Below are positions 1 to 10,680 of a stretch of 64,000 nucleotides of DNA, piece after piece. Origin of the DNA: Ichthyophis bannanicus (Eukaryota; Chordata; Amphibia; Gymnophiona; Ichthyophiidae). The stretch covers positions 1,445,603,659-1,445,667,658 of the forward strand of contig CM066031.1 of assembly GCA_033557465.1 (NCBI GenBank). Direction: 5' to 3'. The notes below the pieces were generated by a model that saw nothing but the letters and a program-made list of their open reading frames with translations, had not been told where the DNA came from and ran no database searches. Each line of letters begins with the position of its first letter. Position 1 is the first letter of the stretch. The translations under genes were made by a program, and so were the position numbers.

Positions 1-132
1 GCATCCAGTGCTTATTCGCGGTTGGAATTTGTCCACTGTTTACGCTGCCAGGCTGAAGTGGATGTACATCCGGTTAATTGGGTTAGCGGGCAAGCTATGT
101 ACTGCCGCAGCGCATATCCTCTCTACCTCAAA

Positions 133-1019
133 ATTGTCTGTCCCACACATAAGATCCCCTTCCATGCATCCAGTCTGGAACCGGAATGCCAGAGGGGATC
201 ACGATTCTGATCCGGCGGGGCATGTCGGTAGTGGCCCCCCCCCCGCATGATAAGTCAATACTAGCGTTGTTACCTGTCCTGTGTGGTGTCGTGCAGGCCA
301 TATGTTGTGGGTGGATTGTTTTTTTCCGCGGTTGTGCTTATGTGTGTGGTGTTCGTCAGGTTTTTTTGGGTGCGTTTGTTTGGTGTTTCTACAGGTTTTC
401 TGGGGGGGGGGTCGTGCGAGTCAGTCTGGCCTGCCTGTACAGGACTGCTTCCAGCCAACTCAGGGCAAGTGCCTCCTCATGGAGCCACGGCGCCTGTGGT
501 GTCAGTTGGGGCCATGGCACCTGGCATGGGGGTGTTTGGGGGCTTCGGGGGGGGGGGTGGGTGGGGGGGGGTGGGGGTTTGGGGGCGGGGTGGCTCCATT
601 GAGGAACGGCTGTGCGAGGGGTGGGGGAGTGCTCTCGGTGTCCTAAAAAAGGTGGTTTAGTCCCCGCAGCCCGCAGGCCCGAAGGGGTCTGGGCCTCCTC
701 GTAAGGTCCAGAAATCGTGTGGCTCCGGGGAATTTCCCCTGGACCACGTGGCGCGTCTGCCCCAGCCATGCCCTATCCGGACTTGAAGGGATTAAGACAT
801 GTCCAGGGCGCTGGGGACAAGTAGAATCGGTCCTGTACGTCCAGTGCCAGGAACCACCCACTGCCCGTCCAGACTCTGAACCCAGGCCACCCATTCCCTA
901 TCCCCATCTAACTTCCCTGCACAACTGGCGGGGAAGTTAGTCAGGGGCAGGAGCCGGCACGAATAGCGGGGACTGACGTCACGTCGGGTCGTCCATCCCC
1001 ACTATTCGTAGCACAGAAT
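133..1019 (-). mobile_element. GC-rich non-autonomous TIR element, copy 1
   Basis: This is a GC-rich stretch with no credible gene. Reverse-complemented, it matches the element at 29453-30055 in order: a terminal ATTCTGT-type motif, a block containing AGATCCCC and a GGGGATC core, a GTACGTCCAG block, a CATCTAACTTCCC...GGGAAGTTAG hairpin, and a closing AATAGCGGGG...CCCCACTATT hairpin before ACAGAAT. The paired short hairpins near one end and the ATTCTGT/ACAGAAT ends suggest a non-autonomous DNA transposon. This copy is longer than copy 2 because of GT-rich and G-rich runs (285-430 and 541-600). The superfamily is not identified. Open frames here come from GC content and look non-coding. Confidence 0.5.
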
Positions 1020-1231
1020 AACTCCTTTAGTGTTTTTGCTGAGTCAGTCTTATGTACCATCAAAGAGCTTTCATTTAAATAAAAATCATTTAAATAAAAT
1101 CATAGTACAGCTTAGCATAAAGTAGAATAAAATAATCTCGGAGTAGAAAGAAATAAACTTGTTTCTAGTGACCTTTACAAAGAGGGCCCTCCAGTTAGGA
1201 GGCAAAAGATCTGTGCTGTTGTTTTAAATAG

Positions 1232-1439
1232 GTGCCAAAGCCAAGTGACAGATGAAAGGGGAAATTTAAAAGGCCCCCTCTATCAAAACAAAGGCTGTGT
1301 GAATCACCCAGAAAATTGGCAGAATTTTACCTTAGAAGCACAAGCATTAATAGATCAGCCAGACCTCTGTGATTCTCAATCTTTGCAAGAACTACTAAAT
1401 GTGGCTGCTACAGCGTGGAAAAAGATGTGCACTTGTAAA
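1232..1439 (+). other. candidate host exon, product unrecognised
   Basis: This 208-base open stretch is preceded by a pyrimidine-containing acceptor-like sequence ending TTTTAAATAG and followed by AAA|GTATTT, a plausible donor. The encoded segment is about 68 residues, not low-complexity, and resembles none of the retroelement proteins in the window. It has cysteines near the start (CQSQVTDERG), in the middle (KGCVNHPENW) and near the end (DLCDSQ, KMCTCK), plus one N-glycosylation motif (NFT). The look is that of an extracellular domain. If real, the window lies in or beside a host gene whose introns are full of repeats. I do not recognise the gene. A piece of an old repeat is the main alternative. 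Confidence 0.3.
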
Positions 1440-1585
1440 GTATTTATCTTTCTGCTATATATTCTAAATCTTGAGGGAAAGATCTGTATCATATCTCCTC
1501 CCCTCTCCCTCCTCTCCTCTAGAGAATACATATTTAGGTTATTGCTGAAGCCTCTTTTCATACGTCTTCTGGCGCAGGATCCAAA

Positions 1586-2012
1586 TCATTTGATTGCCTT
1601 CCACTGAATCATTTCCAGTCTTTTTATATTCTTTGTGAGATATGGTCTGCAAAACTGAACACAGTTATTCCAAGTGAAGCCCTCACCAGCAACTTGTACA
1701 GTAGCATTAGCACTTCCTCTTTTCTGCGTGGTAAGTCCTCCCTGTAATGCAACCCAGGATCCTTTCTGCTTTGGCCCCCACCTTGTCACACACTGTTGCA
1801 CCACTTTGAGACCTCAGCAACAGCCACTCCAAGGTCTTTCTCCTGGTCCATGTACACCCAACCTATTTGTTCCCTATCCAATACAATTCCCTTGGATTTC
1901 CTGCATCCGAGGTGCATGATACTGCACTTCTTCTCACATTAAATCTTAACTGCCAAGCATTAGACCATTCTGCCAGCTTTTGCAGATCTTTTCTCATGTT
2001 ATCCACACCTTC
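1586..2012 (-). pseudogene. CR1-like LINE reverse transcriptase fragment
   Basis: Read on the minus strand, this AT-rich region encodes broken pieces of the post-catalytic part of a CR1-group LINE reverse transcriptase. One piece near 1900-2010 resembles the 'kLaeWsnaWqlrFNv' region. A second (1586-1804) resembles the 'EYCVQFWSPYLKKDI..LEKVQRRA' region of the better copy at 30356-33318, here NNCVQFCRPYLTKNI. Several frame changes and stops are present, so it is dead. It lies head-to-head with the next LINE fragment and is more diverged, so it is probably an older insertion or another subfamily. Confidence 0.55.
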
Positions 2013-2014
2013 AG

Positions 2015-2653
2015 AGGAACAAAATTACTGAACATGTAGATAGTCATGGTTTAATGGGAGAAAGCCAACATGGCTTTAGCCAAGAAGGTCTTGTCCTTAC
2101 TAATCTGTTATATTTTTTTTTTGAAGGTGTGAATAAACAGGTAGACAAAGGTAAGTTTTTTTTTTTATTTTTTTTTTTTTTTTTTTTTGATTGATATAGT
2201 GTATCTGGATTTTCAGAAGGTCTTTGACAAGGTCCCTCATGAGAAACTCTTGGCGAAATAAAAAAGTCAAGGGATAGGAGGCAGTGTACTATTGTGGAAT
2301 CAGGAACTGGTTAAAAGACAGAAAGGATACAGCAGAATTAGAAAATGTACGGAGAAGGGCCACCAAAATGGTAAAGGGGATGGAAGGATATCCCTATGAG
2401 GAGAGGCTTAAAAATTTAGGACTTTTCAACCTGGAAAAGAGATGGCTGAGGGGAGATATGATAGAGGTCTATAAATTATTGAATGGTGCGGAACAGGTAA
2501 ACGTAGATCGATTGTTTACGCCATCAAAAAGTAGAAAGACTAGGGGACATGCAATGAAGCAACAGTGTAACCCATTTAAGACTAATAAGAGAAAATATTT
2601 TTTCACTCAACAGGTAATCAAACTCTGGAATTCGTTACTGGAGGATATAGTAA
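2015..2653 (+). pseudogene. CR1 LINE fragment, 5' piece (interrupted by DIRS-A)
   Basis: This encodes RT blocks seen in the 30176-33355 element: a QHGF block, GVNKQVDKG, IVYLDFQKVFDKVP, then KMVKGMEGYPYEERL and LFNLEKRWLRGDMIEVYKLL. About 400 bp of the RT core (including the FADD block) are missing near 2330, and a poly-T tract (2157-2190) replaces a few codons. There are also in-frame stops. The coding frame is cut at about 2653 by DIRS-A and resumes at 8446, so this piece and the 8446-8700 piece were once one insertion. Confidence 0.85.
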
Positions 2654-2845
2654 GAGTAGTTACTCACCTGTAACAGGTGTTTCTCCAGGAGCAGCAGGAA
2701 TCAGTCCTCACAAATGGGCGACATCGACGCCGATGGAGCCCCCGTGCGGAGCAATTGCCCCAGCTTTCTAAGAAAGCCTTTGGGAATACTGCACGCATGA
2801 CCGGTCCCCTTCCCGCCTAAAGGTGCCATCTTGCTCAGTCAGATG
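2654..2845. repeat. DIRS-A left inverted terminal repeat
   Basis: The outer end begins GAGTAGTTACTCACCTGTAA. From about 2668 it is an imperfect inverted match of the right end (8284-8445), sharing blocks such as CAGTCCTCACA, GGAGCCCCCGTGCGGAGCAA, AAGCCTTTGGGAATACTGCA and AAAGGTGCCATCTTGCTCAG. The outermost 20 or so bases differ between the two ends, as known for DIRS, where the internal complementary region carries the complements of both ends. Confidence 0.85.
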
Positions 2846-2920
2846 ACATAGCTAAAAGACAGCACAAAAAATGTAAAAATAAACTATGTACAACTGCAAC
2901 TCCCAGGGGAGGAGGGAGGG

Positions 2921-3025
2921 TTGTGAGGACTGATTCCTGCTGCTCCTGGAGAACACTTGTTACAGGTGAGTAACTACTCTTTCTCCAGGACCAAGCAGGA
3001 AGTCAGTCCTCACATATGGGACTCT
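2921..3025. repeat. DIRS-A internal complementary region (ICR)
   Basis: The first half (about 2921-2980) is the reverse complement of the left terminus: ATTCCTGCTGCTCCTGGAGA followed by TACAGGTGAGTAACTACT. The second half (about 2981-3025) is the reverse complement of the right terminus: TTTCTCCAGGACCAAGCAGG followed by AAGTCAGTCCTCACATATGG. The two halves abut, so the ICR spells the junction of the two joined ends. In DIRS1 this region is thought to template completion of the ends and circle formation. Confidence 0.9.
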
Positions 3026-3204
3026 CCAGCTTCAGGTTACCGGGGACCCAGAGCTGAAAAATGAGCTCCCTCTAGCCGCAGCATCAGAGAAAGGATTTCA
3101 CTGAAAACATACCCCCACCAGTAGCCCAACCAGAGGACTGGAGGGTAGGAGTTGCCTAAACCTCGAAGAGATTCCGGAGCACTGCCCGACCGAAAGCACT
3201 GTCC

Positions 3205-4190
3205 CTACGGGACTCCCTCTCCAGGCAGTAATGGGCCGCAAAAGTCTGGCTTGAGGACCAAGTTGCAGCCCTGCAGATGTCTGACAAACAGTACAGAGCG
3301 GAGATGAGCCACTGAGGCAGCCATTGCCCTGACATGGTGGGACGTGACCCGACCCTGCAAGGGAAGGTCAGCTGCCCTGTAAGCCCAGGTGATACAGTCA
3401 GCCACCCAGATAGACAAGGTAAGCTTGGAGACAGGTAACCCCAAGTTTATTAGGGTCAAAAGATACGAAGAGCTGAGTAGCCCTCCTATGCCCCTGCGTA
3501 CGTTCAAGGTAGAAGGATAAGGCCCTCCTACAGTCCAGGGTATGCAGGATTGTTTTCAGCCTGGCTGGCATGGGGCTGAGGGAAGAACGTTGGAAGAACC
3601 ACCTCCTGATTGAGATGGAAAGAGGAGACAACCTTTGGGAGGAACTTAGGATGAGTCCTAAGGACTACCCTGTTCCTATAGAAGAGAGTGTATGGCCTGT
3701 CACAGACCAGGCCTTGAAGCTCACACTCCACTCGCCTGGCCGAGGTCAGGGCCACTAGGAAGACAGTCTTCCAAGAAAGGAAGCGTAGAGGACATGTATC
3801 CATCGGCTCAAAATGTGGGCGAGTCAGTTGCTGCAAGACCACATTCAACTCCCACTCAGGGGCCGGTGGACGGAGAGGAGGCTTGAGCAATAGCAAGCCG
3901 CTGAGAAATCTGGACACCAAGGGGTGAACCGACAAAGAGTGTCCTTCCACCAGAGAGTGGTGAGCTGCCAGAGCAGAGAGGTGGACCCGAACAGAATTGG
4001 ACTTAAGGCCCTGATCGGACAAGTGTAGCAGGTACTGAAGCACTACTGGCACAGTGCAGGTGAAAGGATCTTCCTTGCATTGCTGACACCACAAGAAGAA
4101 CCTTCTCTACTTCAGGGCATATGTTTTCCTGGTGGATTGCTTTCTAGAGGCCAAGACCACCTCTTCCACTTCCTGAGGCAGGCCCCAGGG
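3205..4190 (-). pseudogene. DIRS-A tyrosine recombinase, frameshifted
   Basis: The encoded recombinase would integrate the element's circular DNA. An N-terminal part (about 3900-4190) matches the core-binding segment in copy B (VVLQYLLHLSD, GLKSNSVRVHLSAL). The catalytic half shows LTSARRV, the usual place of the first catalytic arginine, and near the 3' end (3205-3400) HHVRAMAASVAHLRS, a match to the H-x-x-R block, then LVLKPDFCGPLL where the tyrosine region should be. The gene is split over at least three frames (4094-3528, 3631-3398, 3507-3205). An inserted residue (ARRVECELQ against ARRVSELQ) shows extra local damage. It is not functional. Confidence 0.8.
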
Positions 4191-4234
4191 AGCCAACACT
4201 ACCCTTGCAGCCTCCAGGCCATCAAATTGAAAGA

Positions 4235-5830
4235 TTAGAGATTGGGGAGTAGAAGGGAACCCTGATCCTGAGAGAGAAGATCAGGTTGCAACCCCAGAGA
4301 TAGTGGTGTTTCCACTGCTAATTGAAGCAAAAGTGGGAACCAGGGCTGCCTCGGCCATCTGGGAGCTACCAGAAGTACCGAGGCCTTGTCCCTTAGAATC
4401 TTGAACAATGTTCGGGCCACCAGAGGTGTGGGAGGAAATGCATATAGGAGGCCCTGGGACCAAGAAATCAGGAAGGCATCCGCTGCTAACCTCAGGGGGT
4501 GTGGTTGCCTGGAACAGAACCTGAGTAGCTGGTGATTCAGGGGACTGGCAAAGAGATCCATGGATGGAAGTCCCCATTTCAGGAAAATTTTCTGAACCAC
4601 CAATGGGTGCAGTTTCCACTCGTGGGGCTGCAGAATCCTGCTTAACCTGTCTGCCAGGAAGTTCTCCTGGCCAGGGAGATACACAGCTTTGAGAAACATG
4701 TTGTGCCTGAGCGCAAAGGAACACAGGGCCTGTGTCTCCTGACACAGGGGCCTGGATCCAATGCCTCCCTGTTTGTTCACATAGAACATGGCCACTTGAT
4801 TGTCCGTCTGAACCAGGACAGATTGGTGAGCCAAAGTGTGAGAAAAGGTCTTGAGGGCTAAACGGATAGCCCGAAGTTCTAGTAGGTTGATCTGTTGCGT
4901 GGCCTCCCATGGAGACCATAGGCCTTGAGTGCACCGTTCCAGACAATGTGCACCCCAGCCCTGCATGGAGGCATCTGTCGTCAACACCACTGTGGGGACA
5001 GGCACCTGAAAAGGCACCCCCTGAAATAAGTTGGGGGGCTGTAGCCACCACTGCAGGAATTCAGGAAGGGTTTGGACACCCTTACTTTGTCTGCTAGGCT
5101 CCCTGTGGCTTGCTTCCACTGAGTTCTGAGGCACCACTGTGCAGGCCTCATGTGGAAGCGGGCATTGGGGGTCACATGTACTGTCGACGCCATGTGGCCT
5201 AGGAGCTGTAGACAGAGCCGGGCAGAAACCCTTGGCATGCTGAGAAACCGGGATTCCAACTCCATGAGCCTTTGAGCCCTGTCTTCTGGCAAGTAAGCCC
5301 AGACTTGTAGAGAGTCCAGCCGCGCCCCTATGAACTCTAGGTTCTGGGAGGGGAGCAAAGTGGACTTTGCGAAGTTTATGACAAAGCCTAGGTGTTGAAG
5401 GAGTGATACAGTTCGAAAGGTGGCCTGACTGGCCTCCTGGTAAGTCTGACCCCTGATGAGGCAGTCGTCCAGATAGGGGAAGACAAAAACACCTTGAGTC
5501 CTCAAGTAGGCCGCCACCACAGCCAGGCACTTTGTAAAGACCCTTGGGGCGGAGGTTAGGCCAAAAGGCAGTACGCTGTACTGGTAATGGTTTCCTCCCA
5601 CAATGAACCTGAGGTACTTTCTGTGGTCTGGATGAATGAGGATGTGAGTGTACGCATCCTTGAGATCTAAGGAGCATAGCCAATCTCCCTGCTGGAGGTA
5701 GGGCAGAAGTGTTCCAAGAGTAAGCATCTTGAACTTTTCTTTCTCCTAGAACTTGTTGAGATTCCTGAGGTCTAGAATAGGCCTGAGGCCACCGGTTCTC
5801 TTTGGCACAAGGAAGTACCTGGAGTAGAAA
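4235..5830 (-). pseudogene. DIRS-A reverse transcriptase-RNase H, broken
   Basis: The RT part starts near 5830 with RYFLVPKRTGGLRPILDLRN, continues with LCSLDLKDAYTHI, SVLPFGLTSAPRVF and the catalytic FPYLDDCLIRG (the YLDD box), and ends at about 5060. RNase H follows: VLTTDASMQGWGAHC, INLLELRAIRLAL, QTDNQVAMFYVN, which hold the usual acidic residues. Two breaks are visible: an in-frame TAG at 5746-5748, where copy B keeps a sense codon, and a frameshift near 5050-5070 between RT and RNase H. The order RT then RH then recombinase, and the YLDD box, fit the DIRS/Ty3 RT lineage. Confidence 0.88.
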
Positions 5831-8035
5831 CCGTGCCCCTGCAGGCGAGAAGGTACAGGCTCCACCGCCTTGTCCAGAAGCAGACCTTGAAGTTCTTGAA
5901 GGAGGAGGTCTGTGTGTAGAGGAGGCCTTAGAGGCTCTCCTGGGAAGTAGACAGGGGGCAACTGCTGGAAATGGAGCATATAGCCTCTGTTGACTATGCT
6001 CAACACCCAAGCATCCCCTGTAATGGGTGGCCACCTGTGGGCAAACAGGGCTAGAAGACCTCCTGTGCAGGAATGGGGCAGCAGAGGTGGAAAGGCTATG
6101 CTGTGGGAGTCAAAAGCCCCCTCCCTGCTGAGTAGGAGCAGGAACCAGAGGCTTGGGGGTCTTCTGCCTACGGGGCCCATGTCCCTGCCCATTGGCCTGC
6201 TGACCCTGCTGGGGAGCTGGGGAGGCCTGGCACTGAGGGAAAGGTTTGTAGGCAGTTGCCTTTCTCGGGTAAAAGGGCTTTTTACCCAAGCCCTTCTTTT
6301 TGTGAGAAGGGGCAGAAGTTTTTCTGGACAGCCTTGCCTAGTGAGGTGCTCAGTTTCTAGCTCAGCTGCCTTCTCGTCCATGGGTTTGCCAAAAAGGTTT
6401 TCACCTCGGCAAGGGACATCGACCAACTTGTCCTGCACCCAGGGCTCGAGGTCCGATGACTGCAGCCATGCCTGGCATTGGGATCCGATGCCGGCTGCCG
6501 CTACACGAGCCGAAGCCTCGAAGCCATCGTAGGCCGCTCGGGACATGAACTTCGAGCAGTCTCGGATTCCTGAGGACAAGTCTGGAACCTCTGCAAAGGT
6601 TCCCCGGAGAGGCCAGCAGAGAACCTGGCAATCTCTTTTGCCAGGTCTCGTAAGTACATGCCCATGTACAGCTGGTAGGACTGGATACGGCAAGCAAGCA
6701 TCGAGCCCTGGAAGCACTTTCTGCCGAAAGCATCCAGATTCTGGGCCTCCCTGCCGGGAGGCACCGCAGAGTGCATCTTCTGGCTCTTGAGACGATGCAT
6801 GGCCGATTCCACCACCATGGAATGCCAACTGCGCATTCTGGAAGCCAGGGCTCTTACAGAGTCAATAGATAGAATCGACCCGCTTGCTTAAAACCAGCGC
6901 CGAGGCCGGTGCCTCCCACATCCGGAAGAGGAGCCGTTCCAGCATCGGAGGGACCGGCACAGTAAAGGCCTCCTTCGGAGGAGAGTCATACTGGAGGGCC
7001 TCGAGCTCCTCGGCTCGAGGCTCCTCCTCAGGTTCCGCCGGAATCGCCAACGCCTTGGCCATGTCCCTGACGAACTCCAAGAACCTGGTGTCCTCCGGTG
7101 GGGACCTACTCCGGGGCTCGGACTGTGGTGAGTCTGAACGGACGCACCGAGTCTGAAAAGCATCAGGGGATTCCTCGTCCTCCGTCTCCCACGTGGACTC
7201 ATCCGAAGAGGAGACGGGGAGGCTCCGACCGCGCGCGGGTCTCGGTGGCACCCACCCTGACGCCAAAGGCACTGACGTCGATGCCCTCGGTTCCGAGCGG
7301 GAGATCGAGGATGACCGTGACCGAGGACAACTTCAAGCCTTCATGGTCTCGAGTATCGGCTCGGTCTCCGGGGTCGACTTCGACGTCAATGTCCCGGTGG
7401 TCGGGGCAGATGCACCAGCGAGGCTGGCCATCGGTACCCGCTGCTGATCCATGAAGGCAGACAGTCTGCACTCCAAGGCTGTCAGCCTGAGTCCAAGCTC
7501 AGGAGACTCAGCAGCCACCGACTCGGGCCCCGGCAGTGCCGGGCCCGACGTCGGTCCCTCGGAGGAGAGTCCACGAGGACCACAGGACTTACATGTCTGA
7601 CGGGTTCCGGCTCTATGCGAGGCATTTTGGATAGCTTCTCCTGCTCCAAGGGCCCGGGTGGCGGTCAAGGGTCTTAGACCTGGCCCTCGAGGAACCAGGG
7701 ACCTCTTCCGACGCCGCCCTCACGAGCCATTTCTTCCTCTTATGTTCCCGATCGGGGGACCCCCTGTCCGAGGAGCCCCGGCAATGCTTGGGATCAGACT
7801 CCCGCGACGTCGAGGCCTCAGACGAGGTCCGGGCCCGGCCGGAGGCAGAGTCCGAGAAAATCCAATCTTTCTGATGCTGACGGCTTCGGAGTGCCTTGGT
7901 GGACATCTTGCCACATGGGCCACAGATCATAGGATCATGATCTGGGCCTAGGCACCGAAGGCAGCAGTCATGTGTGTCGGTGAGAGACATCAGTTTCTTG
8001 CACCGATCACACTTTTTGAAACCACTGGAAGCCAT
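5831..8035 (-). pseudogene. DIRS-A gag-like gene, broken
   Basis: The likely start at 8035 (MASSGFKKCDRCKK) is chosen because the same start and cysteine pattern recur in copies B and D. The N-terminus has CxxC pairs (CDRCKK, CCLRC, CGPCGK) that could bind zinc. A Ser/Arg-rich, charged stretch follows, then a conserved domain (HSMVVESAMHRLKSQKMHS, GREAQNLDAFGRKCFQGSML, QLYMGMYLRDLAKEI) and a basic C-terminal part running into RT. The frame changes several times between 7700 and 6400. A structural, particle-forming role is known for DIRS ORF1 only by position; no enzyme domain is visible. Confidence 0.7.
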
Positions 8036-8283
8036 CGGGGAAAAAAGGGCCCCCGTGAGGTCAAAGGACCGGCTTTCCAGGGAAAAGGCAAAAAAGGGCG
8101 CGAACGCCAGCCACGAAGGGCAAAAACTGAAAAAATAGAAGACGGGCTCGATACCGGTGTACCGAACCCGGCGAGAAGGGGAACTGGCGTCGAAACGGAG
8201 AAAAGAGCGAAGTAATCACAAGAAAAAATGTCAGCTTTTCCGGGTGACACGGACAGACATCCGATGGGCTCCACGGAAAAAGA

Positions 8284-8445
8284 AAGACTGAGCAAGATGG
8301 CACCTTTAGGCAGGAAGGGGACCACGCATGCGTGCAGTATTCCCAAAGGCTTTCTTAGAAAGATGGGGAATTGCTCCGCACGGGGGCTCCATTGGAGTCG
8401 ATGTCACCCATATGTGAGGACTGACTTCCTGCTTGGTCCTGGAGA
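8284..8445. repeat. DIRS-A right inverted terminal repeat
   Basis: This is the inverted partner of 2654-2845. It ends ...GACTTCCTGCTTGGTCCTGG AGA and then meets the resumed CR1 coding sequence. It shares the GGGGGCTCCAT and CCAAAGGCTTTCTTAGAAAG blocks, in complement, with the left end. Confidence 0.85.
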
Positions 8446-8700
8446 AAAGGCTGTTAGTGTAGCTGGGTTTAAAAAAGGTTTGGATGATTTCCTGGAGGAA
8501 AGGTCCACAATCCTTTATTAAAGAGGACCCGGGAGATCCACTGCTTGCCCCAATACACACATTATTAAATCTGTGTATCTTTTTGTGAAACTGCTAGGTA
8601 CTTGTTTACCTGGAATGGCCACTGGTGGAAACAGGATACTGCATTTGATGGACCTTAGTCTGACCCAGTATGGCATTTCTTATGTTCTTATGTTCACCCT
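8446..8700 (+). pseudogene. CR1 LINE fragment, 3' end (continuation past DIRS-A)
   Basis: The frame resumes with AVSVAGFKKGLDDFLEERS and a stop, matching the C-terminus of the 30356-33318 ORF. The 3' UTR follows, with a degenerate copy of the 3' end seen there and two copies of the 8-base unit TTCTTATG at the tip (near 8677-8693). Short tandem octamers at the 3' end are typical of CR1-group LINEs. Confidence 0.85.
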
Positions 8701-10136
8701 AGCATGTAAAGGCCACTTAATGTGCAATTTAGTGGCCGTTAGCTGGCATGCATGCCGCTAGTATTCTCAGCTGCCAGTTACTGCATGCTAAAATATGCGT
8801 TAACCAGTTAATGGCCTTTAATAAAAGGGCCCCTAAGTTTTTTGATTTTAACAAAGCCATAAAGATTCAGAAGAGAATATGCAATATCATTGTTTGAACT
8901 AGTAGAACCTAGAAGCTGTGCTGTTATAGTTCCATATATGAAAAGTTAGTGAACCATATCACGTGCATACGAAACTGCCCAAATACAATTTTCTATTTTG
9001 TAAAATGTTTGTTGAATATCACTGGTAGCACCATTTCAAATGCAAAAAATTATAATACAAATACCTCTTTACATTAGATAAATTAAGTCATCAGTAACCA
9101 AAACTAAAGAATATGTTAACACAACTGCCATAAACAACTTTTTTTAAGTTTTATTTTTCTTGATGAAAGATATTATTATGAGATAGTTAAAATTCCTTTT
9201 ATATATGCACCCCTAATATGACTCATACTCAAAAACAATAACACATCCCCCCAGCCCAATAGTGGGCACAGCAAATTATAATCAAAGATAGATTTCTTAG
9301 AGGGTGATAATACCATTAGATTTAAGGAATTAAAAATACATGAAACTTTTGAGTTAATGAACAGGGTCCTTAACTGCTCATTTAATTCAAACAGCTGTTT
9401 GTTAATGCCCTAAGCAGTGTCATAAACTGTGAAAATACTGTTGAGTGCAAGATACTAGTTAATGCTATAAAGCAACACATGCTCTAATATTAAAAGGATT
9501 TAATGAGATTAATAGAGAATAAAACATTAACTTCCTATTATGATGTTTTAGGACCCAAGGGCAAATGCTGGCTAAAAAGGACTTTGGTGTTGAATCCACA
9601 GCAAGTAAAGTCAGCCTCTACTGCAAATCATGGCATTTTTATGCCTCTAAACAAAAGTGGAACCCTGATAGGATCACATCTGTTCCAATCACACACTGGA
9701 TAAAATCACAGTTTACTAAAGTCCTAAATAACTAAAAATGTGGAACCCCTACTAGATGCCATCTGTTAAGTCTACAACTATGATAAGGTCCCCAAAATTC
9801 TATATAAATATTATACTACCATAATATGGTAAATAGGGAATTCTTTATCATTATTTTGATTTGTTCATTATTATTTCCATGCTGTCTTATTTTAATACAC
9901 AACTTGTATGCCAGGAATTATGGAAGATTTCCTAAGTTTGGACTGAACTAAAATCACTTTTACAGCTTCTCTCTCACATTTAACTAAAATCTGTACCAGA
10001 TTTTTTTTCAGTAGTTGGCCTAAATTGTGAAATTTACTTCCTCTCTAGAACGTAGAGAGGGAAGGAATGATTTATCCTTTCAGAAAAAAATTCAAGAACA
10101 TTCTGGTTCTGAAAGCATCTCATCATTAACTTGAAA
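8701..10136. other. AT-rich stretch without a gene
   Basis: No coding region or RNA gene is visible. The first 130 bases (8701-8835) hold short inverted words (GGCCACTTAATG... and ...TTAATGGCC, TTAGTGGCC, GCATGCATGC) and end near AATAAAAGGGCCCC. That could be a small, old palindromic element. The rest is AT-rich sequence, probably host intron or intergenic DNA, ending at the left end of DIRS-B. Confidence 0.5.
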
Positions 10137-10389
10137 GAGTAGTTACTCACCTGTAACAGGTGTTCTCCAGGAGCAGCAGGAATCAGTCCTCACATATGGG
10201 TGACGTCGGCGCCTAGGGAGCTCCTGTGCGGAGCATTTCCCCAGATTTCAAGGAAAGCCTTTGGGAATGCAGCGCGCATGCACGGTCCCCTTACCGCCCA
10301 AGGGTGCCATCTTGCTCAGTCTGATGACATAGCTAAAAGACAGCAAAAATCAAAAGTATATGACTGCAACTCCAGGGGAGGAGGGAGGG

Positions 10390-10490
10390 TCGTGAGGACT
10401 GATTCCTGCTGCTCCTGGAGAACACCTGTTAAAGGTGAGTAAGTACTCTTTCTCCCTGACCAAGCAGGAAGTCAGTCCTCACTTATGGGA
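10390..10490. repeat. DIRS-B internal complementary region
   Basis: It has the same two-part design as in copy A: a reverse complement of the left end (ATTCCTGCTGCTCCTGGAGA, AGGTGAGTAAGTACT) directly followed by a reverse complement of the right end (ACCAAGCAGGAAGTCAGTCC). A few substitutions relative to the termini (GTTAAAGG for GTTACAGG, CCCTGACC for CCAGGACC) show decay after insertion. Confidence 0.85.
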
Positions 10491-10680
10491 CTCCCCAGCT
10501 CTAGGCTACCGGGAACCCAAAGCTGAAAAAATGGCTCCCTCTCAAGAGCCTCAGCATTCGTGATAAGAATATCCTCTGAGAACGCCCCCGTACGGTAGCC
10601 CAACACAAGGACCGAAGGGTAGGAGTTGCCTAAACCTCAAAGAGATTACGGAGTACCGCCTGTCCAAAAGCACTGCCCCT

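Larger units (their letters stand above)
2654..8445 (-). mobile_element. DIRS-type retroelement, copy A
   Basis: This is a nearly full-length tyrosine-recombinase retroelement on the minus strand. In element order it has a right-hand inverted terminal repeat, a cysteine-rich Gag-like gene, RT-RNase H, a tyrosine recombinase, an internal complementary region and a left-hand inverted repeat. It sits inside a CR1 LINE: the LINE frame stops at about 2653 and resumes at about 8446 with no target duplication and at most a base or so uncertain at the joint. Both features are known for DIRS elements, which integrate a circle by recombinase. All genes carry frameshifts or stops, so the copy is inactive. 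No methyltransferase-like domain was recognised. Confidence 0.9.

Noticed and set aside
186..769. Several open frames of 60-138 codons on both strands
   Set aside because: They lie in GC- and G-rich repeat sequence, overlap each other on both strands and are built of low-complexity glycine, proline or tryptophan; they follow from base composition.
4235..6034. A 599-codon frame as the full DIRS polymerase
   Set aside because: Only its last part (RNase H onwards) is the true frame; the first part is the RT region read out of frame, while the YLDD box is in another frame.
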